64,000 nucleotides of DNA. Origin: Peptacetobacter sp900550335. GTDB taxonomy: Bacteria > Bacillota > Clostridia > Peptostreptococcales > Peptostreptococcaceae. The position numbers and the translations under genes are program-made. The notes beneath the pieces were generated by a model, which saw nothing but the letters and a program-made list of their open reading frames with translations, searched no databases and was not told the origin of the DNA. This document shows positions 35,175-43,422 of the stretch, piece by piece; the first letter of the stretch is position 1; every line of letters starts with the position of its first letter. The stretch lies in assembly GCF_047528295.1 (NCBI RefSeq), contig NZ_CP180001.1, positions 186,001 through 250,000 of the forward strand, written 5' to 3'.

Positions 35175-35936
35175 CTATTTACTCTCAGTCCAATCTGTAG
35201 CTGATTCACTTTGTTCTCCACTTATACTCATAAGGTATCCTAAAGCTTCCTCCTTAGTCATGAAAAAGTGTATTCCACCTGTAGAATCTCTCCATCTATC
35301 AGGATTAAACCCTTTAGCATAAGCCATTTCTCCAACCTTGTAGACAAAGTCTCCATCTACATAAGATACAGCTTCATCAAATTTAATAGTTTCTGTTGGG
35401 TCTGTAACTGCAAGTACTTTTGCTTTATCACATCTACAAGTATTTAATGTAGAGCTTGTTCTTCTAGCATCTGCAGGAATTAAAAGCCTGACTAGTCTAG
35501 TATTAAAACAAGTTTTCCATGCTAAAAAAGCACCTGTTTCTGGACACACCATTTTGTAGTGTTTTGTATTTTCATCAGTTTTTATCCCATCCATTTTTGC
35601 TTCTTCTAAATTAGCTCCAAAAATATTTGCCCCACTCAAATCTACATTAGTTAAATCTGTATATCTTAAATTAGTAGCATGTAATGTGCAGTTTTTAAAG
35701 CTAGCATTAGATAAATCAGCATGTTCAAGAAATACATTGCTTAGATTTGAGTTTTCAAAATCTACATTCACAAGTTTTACATTTTCAAAATCAGACCAAT
35801 CTAAATCTACATTTTTTAAATCTAGTCCTGTAAGATCCATATCTTTAAATGCACAATTTTTTAAATCTAGTCTTTCGTTTTCATTTCTATTTTTTAATAT
35901 ATCCAAAAGTTGTTCTTTTTCTATTATTTTTTTCAT
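35175..35936 (-). CDS. Pentapeptide repeat protein with DUF5758-like C-terminus
   Basis: A 253-aa protein. Residues about 20-118 are pentapeptide repeats of the A(D/N)LXX kind (LDLKNVDLDWSDFENVKLVN, then SNLSNVFLEHADLSNASF), which fold as a right-handed quadrilateral beta helix. The C-terminal 120 residues (VCPETGAFLAWKTC, LIPADARRTSSTLNTCRC, RWRDSTGGIHFFMTKEEAL) match a domain often attached to such repeats in phage and bacterial proteins. Function unknown. Monocistronic; AGGAGG site before the ATG. Confidence 0.82.
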   Translation of the reverse strand: MKKIIEKEQLLDILKNRNENERLDLKNCAFKDMDLTGLDLKNVDLDWSDFENVKLVNVDFENSNLSNVFLEHADLSNASFKNCTLHATNLRYTDLTNVDLSGANIFGANLEEAKMDGIKTDENTKHYKMVCPETGAFLAWKTCFNTRLVRLLIPADARRTSSTLNTCRCDKAKVLAVTDPTETIKFDEAVSYVDGDFVYKVGEMAYAKGFNPDRWRDSTGGIHFFMTKEEALGYLMSISGEQSESATDWTESK

Positions 35937-36025
35937 ATATATAACTTCCTCCTTTTGAATAAAAGCCTTTACAATTCAATATTTCTTACTTTTTTACTTA
36001 CTTTTATTATACCATCTAAGTAAAA

Positions 36026-36062
36026 AAAGAAGAGATTAAACATTAATTCTAAACTCTTCTTT
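36026..36062 (-). terminator. Terminator of the 5'-nucleotidase gene
   Basis: AAAGAAGAG (36026-36034) pairs with CTCTTCTTT (36054-36062), and on the minus strand the stem is followed by TTTTAC. It is 10 bp past the stop. Confidence 0.7.
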
Positions 36063-36071
36063 GTACTATAT

Positions 36072-37556
36072 CTACTCTTTTATTTTTATCCTTCCCTCAA
36101 CTACAGAATCTAAATGCGTATGACTAGCTAAATACTCTTCTACAACCTGGAACCCTGATGTCGCAGTACATCTAAATTCACTTTCAAAATCTTTCTTCTT
36201 AATTCCAAGATTCTTCTCAAGATTTTCAAGATGGTACATTTGAATACCTATAGTATACTTTTTATCATCCTTTATCTTTTCTCCGTCTAGTTCTGCTTTT
36301 ATCAACTTATTTTCAGATTTTGACCAAACAAACTCACTTCCGTATGAAACTTGATAAAATTCACTTACAATATCATCATCTAAAGCTAGCTTAATCATTT
36401 TTGATACGAATCTTTTGATAAGTTTTCCACTTGCCTTTGCCACAAAAATCTCATCATCATAAGGATAGAATTCTGTCAAATCCCCAAGAGTAACAACTGG
36501 GCCTAATCTCTGTTTTCTCAAGCTTCCACTTCCTAAAAACATAATGTCAACACCTGATACCTCTTTGTGTATATCTGCCATTAAATTTCCTGCCTCTGTT
36601 TCTCTTCTTCTTTCAGGATGAGTCAGTTGTCTATTTAATCTAGTTATTATTTTTCCATATTTTTTATCTACTTCTCGTTTATATGTCATTATTAATTCTT
36701 CTAGTTCCTTATCCCTCGGACAGTATTCATCCTTTATTGGAATTGTATTCCATTTATAGGAAGCTATTTTATTTTTTTTCGTATCTATAATTAAATCAAA
36801 TCTACCAATCTGAGAAGTTCCTATCCCTGCCTGAACTATCGGAATTCCATTTACCACTTCAGGCTCGTCTAAAAATGTATGTGTATGACCTCCGATAATC
36901 ATATTTATTCCCCATTCAGGTTTTAATTTAGATGCTAATACTCTATCCTCTTCAAAACCTATATGAGTTAAAAGAACTGTTAAATCAACATCGTCTGGCT
37001 TATATGCATTACAAACCTTTCCAACTTCATCTACAGCATCGTTTATATCTATAAATGGACCTATCATACTTTCCAGCTTTGTCCTTGCAAGAACCATCTC
37101 TGTTATCAATCCGATAAACATTATCTTCATTCCGTTTATCTTTATTATCTTATATGGTTTAAATAATCTATTTCCATTTGTTGCAATATACATATTTGCA
37201 TTTATAATTGGGAATGTCGCACATTTTTCAATAAATAAAAGATGTGCAATTCCGTAGTCAACCTCGTGGTTACCTATAGTAGCCACATCTGGTCCAAGTA
37301 GATTCATTATCTCTATCGTTGAAATCCCTTTATATTCGCTATCTATAACAGAGCCTCTAAACATATCACCTGATATTGCGTATATTACGTTCTGCTCTTC
37401 ATTTCTTACCTTGTTTATATATCCAGAAAGCATCGAAACTCCACCGACAAGATCTTTATTTATCTTTTCAGCCAAAAAATCTCCATGCAAATCATTTGAA
37501 TGTAGTAGTGTTAAATTCTTATATCTTTCCTTTGTTTTATCTTTCTTTTTTCCCAT
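36072..37556 (-). CDS. Bifunctional 2',3'-cyclic phosphodiesterase/5'-nucleotidase family protein
   Basis: A 494-aa two-domain enzyme. The N-terminal calcineurin-like metallophosphatase has LLHSNDLHGDF, ISGDMFRG, GNHEVDYG, LLTHIG and GGHTHTFL, a full metal-ligand set. The C-terminal 5'-nucleotidase domain starts near residue 315 (ETEAGNLMADIH). Unlike most family members it has no signal peptide (begins MGKKKDKTKERYKN), so it should act inside the cell. Substrate preference among nucleotides is unknown. Monocistronic. Confidence 0.9.
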   Translation of the reverse strand: MGKKKDKTKERYKNLTLLHSNDLHGDFLAEKINKDLVGGVSMLSGYINKVRNEEQNVIYAISGDMFRGSVIDSEYKGISTIEIMNLLGPDVATIGNHEVDYGIAHLLFIEKCATFPIINANMYIATNGNRLFKPYKIIKINGMKIMFIGLITEMVLARTKLESMIGPFIDINDAVDEVGKVCNAYKPDDVDLTVLLTHIGFEEDRVLASKLKPEWGINMIIGGHTHTFLDEPEVVNGIPIVQAGIGTSQIGRFDLIIDTKKNKIASYKWNTIPIKDEYCPRDKELEELIMTYKREVDKKYGKIITRLNRQLTHPERRRETEAGNLMADIHKEVSGVDIMFLGSGSLRKQRLGPVVTLGDLTEFYPYDDEIFVAKASGKLIKRFVSKMIKLALDDDIVSEFYQVSYGSEFVWSKSENKLIKAELDGEKIKDDKKYTIGIQMYHLENLEKNLGIKKKDFESEFRCTATSGFQVVEEYLASHTHLDSVVEGRIKIKE

Positions 37557-37730
37557 TTTTATCTCTCCTATTTTTATCCGTCTTTTTATATTAACAAAAC
37601 TACAATAAGAGAATATTAAATCTATATTATAAATACTTTAAAAATATATAAAAAAATACTGTTATCACTAGTTTTACAACTCCCAAAATAAAAAGACATA
37701 TAAGTAAATATTATTTTTAATATTTAATAA

Positions 37731-37769
37731 AAAATGGCTACTGCATAAATATACACAGTAGCCATTTTT
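37731..37769. terminator. Terminator of the CobW-type gene
   Basis: AAAATGGCTACTG (37731-37743) pairs perfectly with CAGTAGCCATTTT (37756-37768), 13 bp past the stop of the minus-strand gene, with T-runs on both strands. Confidence 0.88.
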
Positions 37770-37781
37770 GTATTCCTATTT

Positions 37782-38711
37782 TTAGTTTTTTAATTTCATC
37801 TCTAATCCAACTCTATCTTCCCAACTAGAGAATATCTTCTTGATTATAGCTGGTCCTTTTTTAGAAATAAACACAAGCTGCGAATTTCCTTTATCGTTGC
37901 AAGGTTTATAATCTATCTTCTTCCCTACAACATCTACCTGATTCCAACCTTCTCCTTTAAGATTGAAAAATCCCTTCATTCTATAAACATCGTCTGTCAT
38001 ATCTTCAAGAAATGCTGTTAATTTTTCCTGCTCTACTTCACCTTCAAAGTTTAAAAATAGTGTCTTTGGTTTAGTTTCTACAGAGTTTGTTGATTCCTCA
38101 GACTCTGCCCATTTGTACTGAACTAAATCCTCATCTAAGAATGAATAGTCCATTACACCATTTACGCTTTTTTCTACTCTACAGATAGGATTTATCTCTT
38201 TTATCTTATTAAGTACTTTTTCAAATCCTTCATCTCCTGTAACATCGCTCTTTGTTATTATCGCCATATTACAATGTTTTATCTGTCTTTCAACTGCCTC
38301 ATCTTCTTCTAACTGATTTTCAAAGTTTATTGCATCCGCTAAACAAATAGCTCCCTTAAACTCGTACTTATCTCCAGCTATAACTGTAACAGCCTTTAGT
38401 ATCTCGTCTAAATTAGACGGATCTCCTATCCCAGAACTCTCAACAAATAGATACTCAAAATCTTTTTCTGCCATATCTGCAAGTGCCTGAACAAAGTTTA
38501 ATTTAAGACAAGAGCAGAATATAGAGCCTCTATTTAATTCAACCATTTGTATATCGTCATTTCTTAAAATTTCGCCGTCTATACTTATCTTTCCAATTTC
38601 ATTCTGTATAACGCCAATTTTTTTATTATCTAATCTCTTCAGCATTTCAAGAAGAAGAGTTGTTTTTCCTGAACCTAAAAATCCTGTAAGTAAATATAAC
38701 TTAGTTTTCAT
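37782..38711 (-). CDS. CobW/COG0523-family GTP-binding metallochaperone
   Basis: A 309-aa G3E GTPase. The P-loop GFLGSGKTTLL is at residues 11-21. The metal motif CxCC appears as FCSCL (about 84-88), i.e. C-x-C with the third Cys replaced by Leu. The GTP-base motif is TKSD (about 154) and the switch segment is ESSGIGDPS. The C-terminal CobW_C domain starts near residue 205. Family members deliver Zn, Co or other metals to target enzymes. The palindromic operator over its promoter suggests control by metal, possibly a Fur/Zur-type regulator. No cobalamin gene is in this operon. Confidence 0.9.
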   Translation of the reverse strand: MKTKLYLLTGFLGSGKTTLLLEMLKRLDNKKIGVIQNEIGKISIDGEILRNDDIQMVELNRGSIFCSCLKLNFVQALADMAEKDFEYLFVESSGIGDPSNLDEILKAVTVIAGDKYEFKGAICLADAINFENQLEEDEAVERQIKHCNMAIITKSDVTGDEGFEKVLNKIKEINPICRVEKSVNGVMDYSFLDEDLVQYKWAESEESTNSVETKPKTLFLNFEGEVEQEKLTAFLEDMTDDVYRMKGFFNLKGEGWNQVDVVGKKIDYKPCNDKGNSQLVFISKKGPAIIKKIFSSWEDRVGLEMKLKN

Positions 38712-38724
38712 AATCTCACCTCAT

Positions 38725-38777
38725 ATATTGATAATTATCGATATTTAAATTATACATTTTATATCGATATTCGTCAA
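38725..38777 (-). promoter_or_regulatory. Promoter with two palindromes, CobW-type gene
   Basis: On the minus strand TTGACG (-35, 38772-38777), 17-bp spacer, consensus TATAAT (-10, 38749-38754). An ATATCGATAT palindrome (38761-38770) fills the spacer, and ATATTGATAATTATCGATAT (38725-38744, one mismatch) sits just after the -10. The two share an ATCGATA core, placed for repression. Confidence 0.7.
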
Positions 38778-38943
38778 TATGTAAAACAATTTTCCTCTTA
38801 CATATACATTTAATACCTCTAAGCGTATTTCTATAGACGTTAAAAACTCTTTCGTTTATCATTAACTTAAAGATAAATAATCTTTATTGACTCAAAGATA
38901 CATCTTTAATCTGATAATAGCTATTAACATCGAGGTGAATAAA

Positions 38944-39393
38944 TTGAAAGTTACATTAAATCATATTGAAGAAGAAAAACAAGAAAATGCAATATTAAAT
39001 TTACATAAATCTAATCGACACTCAGATGAAATTATATCTTACTTGGAAAAGGAAAATTTTAGAACAGAAAATATAGCCTGCACTGTAGACGGTAAACTTC
39101 ACTATGTTCCTTTCTTTGAGATAATCTTTATCGAAAGTTCGTCAAATATACAGATTTTACACACTCAAAATAATTCTTACAAATGCAGTAAAAGACTTTA
39201 CGAGCTTGAAAAAATACTTCCAACATATTTTTTAAGAATATCTAAGTCTAGTATTTTAAACTTGAGATGTGTTTCAGTATATAAACCTGCTGCGAGCGGA
39301 CTTATGAAAGCTGAGCTAATCAACGGACAAGAAGTGTATATCTCTAGAAATTATGTAAAAAAATTAAAAGAAGTTTTAACTGGAGGGAAATAA
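38944..39393 (+). CDS. LytTR-family transcriptional regulator
   Basis: A 149-aa protein. Residues about 50-146 form a LytTR DNA-binding domain (VPFFEIIFIESSSNIQI, YELEKILPTYFLRISKSSIL, and YISRNYVKKLKEVL). There is no receiver domain, so it belongs to the small regulator group that pairs with DUF3021 membrane proteins. Start TTG 38944 is chosen because GAGGTG (38932-38937) stands seven bases upstream. Glutamine codons are mostly CAA, unlike the host genes. It is one base ahead of the DUF3021 gene. Confidence 0.88.
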   Translation: MKVTLNHIEEEKQENAILNLHKSNRHSDEIISYLEKENFRTENIACTVDGKLHYVPFFEIIFIESSSNIQILHTQNNSYKCSKRLYELEKILPTYFLRISKSSILNLRCVSVYKPAASGLMKAELINGQEVYISRNYVKKLKEVLTGGK

Positions 39394-39394
39394 T

Positions 39395-40060
39395 ATGACA
39401 AGTAGTATAAATTTAATAAAACAAAATTACAAAGAATACTTTAAAAATTCGATAATGCAAGGCTCATTTTTAGGATTTGCTATATTCTCAGTTTATATGG
39501 TGTCTGTTTTTTTAACACACAATGAAAACATTCTAGCTTCACAAAATCTAGCTCCTATTATCTTAATATCTTCTATTGTGTTGGGCTTTTTAACTATATT
39601 TTTTAGAGAATTAAATCAAGATTTAAGATCCACTTATCATGTACTAAATGGTATAACTGGAGTTTATTGGATTATGATGCTATGCGTAATAATATCTGTT
39701 GTATCTGCTTTAATACCTTTTATATTTAAGCTATTTATAAATTCAGCGGTTTTAACGATTCTAGCTATGTGGCTTTTAGAGTATATATATCTAAAAAATA
39801 TATCAAATAGCTTAAACTCATCAATTTCTGCTAAGAAAAATAAAACATTGTATATTGAAATGGATAAGAGAATTGAAACAATGGAAGAATTTTTCGAGGA
39901 AGTAAATAAATACTGCTCTCATTTTGAAAATGTTGAGTATATATCTATGGATTTACCAGCTTTAATAAGAATAGACGGTGTCCTATACGAAGCAAACATA
40001 GTAGAATACTACAGTGTAGTTGGAACTCCAATAACAGCAATATCAATAAAAACCGTATAA
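39395..40060 (+). CDS. DUF3021 membrane protein with C-terminal extension
   Basis: A 221-aa protein whose first 150 residues are four hydrophobic segments in the DUF3021 arrangement (FRELNQDLRSTYHVLNGITG loop). An extra soluble tail of about 75 residues (DKRIETMEEFFEEVNKYC, then VEYISMDLPALIRIDGVLYE) is not usual for the family. It is coupled to the LytTR gene (39393/39395). Such pairs are thought to be membrane antagonist and regulator, which is family knowledge, not shown here. All four glutamine codons are CAA, suggesting a different origin from the host core genes. Confidence 0.8.
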   Translation: MTSSINLIKQNYKEYFKNSIMQGSFLGFAIFSVYMVSVFLTHNENILASQNLAPIILISSIVLGFLTIFFRELNQDLRSTYHVLNGITGVYWIMMLCVIISVVSALIPFIFKLFINSAVLTILAMWLLEYIYLKNISNSLNSSISAKKNKTLYIEMDKRIETMEEFFEEVNKYCSHFENVEYISMDLPALIRIDGVLYEANIVEYYSVVGTPITAISIKTV

Positions 40061-40118
40061 TAATTTAATAAAATTATATTATTTTATAATTTATTATATC
40101 TTGATAAATAAAAGTAAA

Positions 40119-40161
40119 GGGATAAGATTAATAGCCATTTTTTCGCTACTACTCTTATCCC
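40119..40161 (+). terminator. Terminator-like hairpin
   Basis: GGGATAAGA (40119-40127) pairs with TCTTATCCC (40153-40161) across a 25-base loop, between the DUF3021 stop and the convergent adh 3' piece. The tail is only weakly U-rich. Confidence 0.5.
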
Positions 40162-40205
40162 CTATATTTTATATGAAATTTAGCTCTATATTATAATCAA
40201 ATTAA

Positions 40206-41114
40206 TTATATTAATGATTTGTATAGTTCTTTTATTTCTGCTACTGATGTTGGTCTTGGGTTTCCTGGACAGCAAGCATCTGCAAATGCACTTTCACTTA
40301 AGAAATCTAAGTCCTCTTCTTTAACTATATCTTTTAAATCTGCTGGTATTCCAACTCTTTCACTTAAACCTTTAACTGCATCAACAGCTGCTTTACGGTA
40401 TTCTTCAGGAGTCATATTTTCAGTTCCTTCAACACCCATAGCTTTTGCTATATCACGATATTTTTCTCCTGTGTATTCTGCATTGTATTCCATTACTGTT
40501 GGAAGTATTATTGCATTAGCTACACCATGAGGAGTATCGTATAAAGCTCCTAAAGGATGAGCCATTGAGTGAACTATTCCTAAACCAACATTAGAGAATC
40601 CCATACCTGCTATATACTGACCTAAAGCCATACCTTCACGACCAGCTTCTTCATTATTGCAAGCTGATTCTAATGAATTTGCTATTATTTCTATAGCTTT
40701 TATGTGGAACATATCACTCATTTCCCAAGCACCTGGAGTTATATATCCTTCTATTGCATGAGTTAAAGCATCCATACCAGTTGCTGCTGTAAGTCCTTTT
40801 GGCATACTAGACATCATATCTGGATCTACAAATGCAACTACTGGAATATCTTTAGGATCTACACAAACCATTTTACGGTCTTTGTTTTCATCAGTTATTA
40901 CATAGTTTATTGTTACTTCTGCTGCTGTACCTGCAGTAGTTGGAACTGCGAATATTGGAACAGCTTTGTTAGTAGTTCCTGCAACACCTTCTAATGATAC
41001 AACATCTTCAAAATCAGGGTTTGCTATTATTATACCTACAGCTTTGGCAGTATCTATACTACTTCCTCCACCTATAGCTATTATGTAGTCAGCTGGTTCT
41101 AAAAATATATACAA
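40206..41114 (-). pseudogene. fucO: Iron alcohol dehydrogenase (lactaldehyde reductase type), C-terminal piece
   Basis: A 302-codon piece covering the NAD-binding loop (ADYIIAIGGGSSIDTAKAVG) to the normal C-terminus of a group III alcohol dehydrogenase of the FucO branch. Metal ligands are all present (MDALTHAIEGY, SMAHPLGALYDTPHGVAN). The first 75-80 residues of the family are missing; they lie at 43423-43695 beyond the IStron. Reading can begin at a TTG (41114) inside the element end, giving YIFLEP then ADYII. Without splicing or its own start it cannot make a whole enzyme. Glutamine codons are host-like CAG. Confidence 0.85.
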
Positions 41115-41245
41115 ATGTACTCATTTTAGATATTTCGCTCTTATTCTATCTTTTGATAGTTTTAAGTCTTGGTTGAGCCAGTTATCTCAATAAAAATTTT
41201 TATCTCGATTATCCCACAACCGTATTTTTTATTTATTTAAAGCAT
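41105..41245 (-). ncRNA. Candidate omega-RNA (TnpB guide RNA) scaffold and right end
   Basis: Minus-strand bases downstream of tnpB hold short hairpins: TTGAG/CTCAA (41173-41190) and CTATC-aaaa-GATAG (41146-41159), plus an A/T-rich helix. These match the kind of 3'-end scaffold that TnpB proteins use. The guide would be the flanking adh sequence starting AACCAGCTGAC or close to it. This part also holds the intron 3' splice site and one arm of the 23-nt repeat. Assignment is by position and structure. Confidence 0.5.
41219..41241 (-). repeat. 23-nt inverted repeat, arm B (beyond tnpB)
   Basis: This arm is the exact reverse complement of 42898-42920, core TAAATAAATAAAAAATACGG. In the minus-strand transcript it lies after tnpB and can pair with the arm before tnpB. 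Confidence 0.85.
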
Positions 41246-41386
41246 TTTATCTAACCCCCGTTACCGATAAAATATACCATCTATTTATCAACTGTTGGAT
41301 AAATACAAAATATATTTGTGATTAAATAAAATATACTTTTAACCTATTTTCTTTTCTTAATTAGTATAAATTTTATTAAATATTAT

Positions 41387-42799
41387 TTACTTTGTATCAG
41401 CAATTCTACTTTCTAGTATTTCCTTAACTTTCTTATAACTTGTAAACATCTTTATTTCTTTATCATACTTTCTCTCTAAAATATTCATACTTGCATTTAT
41501 ATCTGCATGAATTTCTCCACAATTATCACACGTGAACAAATCTCCATCTCTTACACCAAATCTTCCACATTTGCTACAAATCTGGCTTGTATACGCTGGA
41601 TTTATATATGTGAATTCAATACTACTTAATTTGAATTTGTACTCAAGTCTATCTCTTATGTAGCCCTTTATCCATCTCGATAATTTTCTTTTTACAGATT
41701 TTGGATATCTGTCATCCCAATTTACAAAATCTAAATTTTCCATTACAACTTCCTTAGGTTTTTCTGATTTTATAAATTCATTGATATTTTTATTGATGTA
41801 AGATTTAACTGTTTCATCGTGTTTATTTTTGTTGTTTCTGTATTTTTTCTTTCCTAAATTATTTTTAAGTATATTCTCCGCTTTCTTAGTATTACCTTCT
41901 TCAAGGTATTTTCTTCTAAGTGCAAAAAATCTATTTCTATTTTTGTTTTTATCACTTAACCTTTCGGTTTCTTTACTTAAATAATAATTCAATTTTTCTC
42001 CATACAGATTTCCATTCGATGTTGCAAGTAAATATCTATATCCTTTATCTATTCCTATAATATTTTCGTTAGTATTTTCCTTTGATTCCACTTTTAATGG
42101 AATATGTATTTTCACTACATTATCTATGATTTTGATTTGAAGTGTTTTGTTGTATTTATTTGAATCCCTTAATTTTATTGGTATTCTTTTTCCTGTTTCC
42201 AGTGAAGTTATATAAATATAATTTTCATTTGTGTTATTTTTTGAATATCTATACAAACCTGTATCTATCGAAAAAGAATTTATTTTATTTGTATAAGGAA
42301 CTTTTCCTTTATATCTTCTTGTGTATCTTTTTATTAAGTTATTCAAATATTTAATATTTAAGCTTTTTCCTTCAAATTTTTTAGGAATATCAAAGTTTAT
42401 GTTGTTTAACACGTTATAATAAAGCTTATTTGCTGATAGTATATAATTTATATAATATCTGTCATCAGTAGATAAATGTTCATTATTATAAGCAGCAGTC
42501 CTAATTTTGTTTTTTACATTAGACCAACCAGACTTTATACTTCCAATTGCATCTTGTAGTGCTAATTTCCAATATCTAGCTGGTAAATCCCACTGTCCAT
42601 AAAACTTTGTCTTTACCCATTCATCCCTAATTTTTCGAGGTTTTTCAATGATTAAAAGACTTTTTATTCCACTATACCTTGAATATACATAGTTTTTAAC
42701 ATTTTTGTATTCTCTTCCTATTTTTAATAACTCTTCAATTTCACAGTCATCAAGTTTATAGGAATATTGTTTCACAGTTTTAATTATTGTCTTTCCCAT
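41387..42799 (-). CDS. tnpB: TnpB RNA-guided nuclease of the IStron
   Basis: A 470-aa TnpB (Cas12 ancestor). RuvC residues are all present: D251 in IIGIDKGYRYL, E354 in VVMENLDF, and D433 in HADINASMNI. The four-Cys zinc ribbon has C408, C411, C424 and C427 (CSKCGRF...CDNCG). Basic N-terminal and helical WED/REC-like parts precede. Length fits full, intact TnpB proteins. It is read in the same direction as the ribozyme and the interrupted gene, so the transcript carries both. Of five glutamine codons three are CAA, unlike the host pattern. ATG start with AGGTGAGGT upstream. Confidence 0.95.
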   Translation of the reverse strand: MGKTIIKTVKQYSYKLDDCEIEELLKIGREYKNVKNYVYSRYSGIKSLLIIEKPRKIRDEWVKTKFYGQWDLPARYWKLALQDAIGSIKSGWSNVKNKIRTAAYNNEHLSTDDRYYINYILSANKLYYNVLNNINFDIPKKFEGKSLNIKYLNNLIKRYTRRYKGKVPYTNKINSFSIDTGLYRYSKNNTNENYIYITSLETGKRIPIKLRDSNKYNKTLQIKIIDNVVKIHIPLKVESKENTNENIIGIDKGYRYLLATSNGNLYGEKLNYYLSKETERLSDKNKNRNRFFALRRKYLEEGNTKKAENILKNNLGKKKYRNNKNKHDETVKSYINKNINEFIKSEKPKEVVMENLDFVNWDDRYPKSVKRKLSRWIKGYIRDRLEYKFKLSSIEFTYINPAYTSQICSKCGRFGVRDGDLFTCDNCGEIHADINASMNILERKYDKEIKMFTSYKKVKEILESRIADTK

Positions 42800-42897
42800 T
42801 TACCTCACCTCGATTCTATAACAAATTTTATCTTTCTAATTATATTATGTACAAATCGAAGTTATATTATACAAATGATATAAATATTTTTTTAGTT

Positions 42898-42920
42898 TTT
42901 AAATAAATAAAAAATACGGT
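42898..42920 (-). repeat. 23-nt inverted repeat, arm A (before tnpB)
   Basis: It is perfectly complementary to 41219-41241. In the RNA it would form a helix that loops out tnpB. The flanking ATACGG/CCGTAT (42915-42956) forms a competing local hairpin. Confidence 0.85.
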
Positions 42921-42959
42921 CGTTATATCTAAAATACATCCGTATATATTTTTAGAGTG

Positions 42960-43417
42960 TTCAATCGGAATCGCTACTTTCCAATCAGTTCTCAGAATTT
43001 ATAAATTAAAATACGATTTTTAATTTTATTCACGAACTTCTTAATGTTTCCATTAAGCACAGACTATATCACCATCTAATTTTTTTAGATGCCCCCCATT
43101 TCCACCACCAATAGCTTGTGATGTACGGCAGTTGCCTAGTCGTTGAACCTTATCCTATTCGGATCTTGGATGCTGATTATCCATTATTAAAGCACTTAGG
43201 ATTTAACCTTATGCCATCTAGTTAATTTTTTCTGCTTTCGCCACATTCACACTTGAATATTTTTCAATTCTACGTTGTAGTTTAACTAGCTTTAGGAACT
43301 TCCAGCAATTAAAGGAGTTTTGGGCGATTTCTCGCCTCTCTACACTCTTTATGAATGTAGGGAGCTTTTTTGTAAAAATATATTTGTCTATATATGTATA
43401 TTTTTGACTATATTTTT
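42960..43417 (-). ncRNA. Self-splicing group I intron ribozyme core
   Basis: On the minus strand the conserved core elements occur in order: P/Q-like AATTGCTGGAAGTTCCTAAAG (43310-43290, read in part), R-like GGTTCAACGACTAGGCAAC (43149-43131), S-like GATATAGTCTGTGC (43070-43057). GACTA and TAGTC form P7. Stem-loops GGCGA-gaaa-TCGCC (43326-43339) and CTCC...GGAG-type hairpins precede. A P1 is possible between exon TTGTT and GACAA about 35 bases inside the intron, with the U-G pair at the splice site. The subgroup is not determined. Confidence 0.85.
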
Positions 43418-43422
43418 AACAA

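Larger units (their letters stand above)
41099..43417 (-). mobile_element. IStron: group I intron plus IS200/IS605-type TnpB element
   Basis: The roughly 2.3-kb insertion reads on the minus strand as group I intron core (43417 to about 42960), tnpB (42799-41387) and an omega-RNA-like right end (about 41240-41099). It separates two pieces of a fucO gene. This layout matches the CdISt1 IStron of C. difficile. No tnpA transposase gene is present, so it may not move by itself. Left end: 43417, directly after GTTGTT, whose TTGTT resembles the TTGAT motif used by the IS605-family ISDra2 element. Right end: G at 41099 if the last intron base is G. Both ends are estimates. Confidence 0.82.

Noticed and set aside
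41099..43417. Reading the element as an IS607-type (serine transposase) or group II intron
   Set aside because: No GG core dinucleotide pair at the ends and no serine recombinase or reverse transcriptase; the RNA core matches group I.
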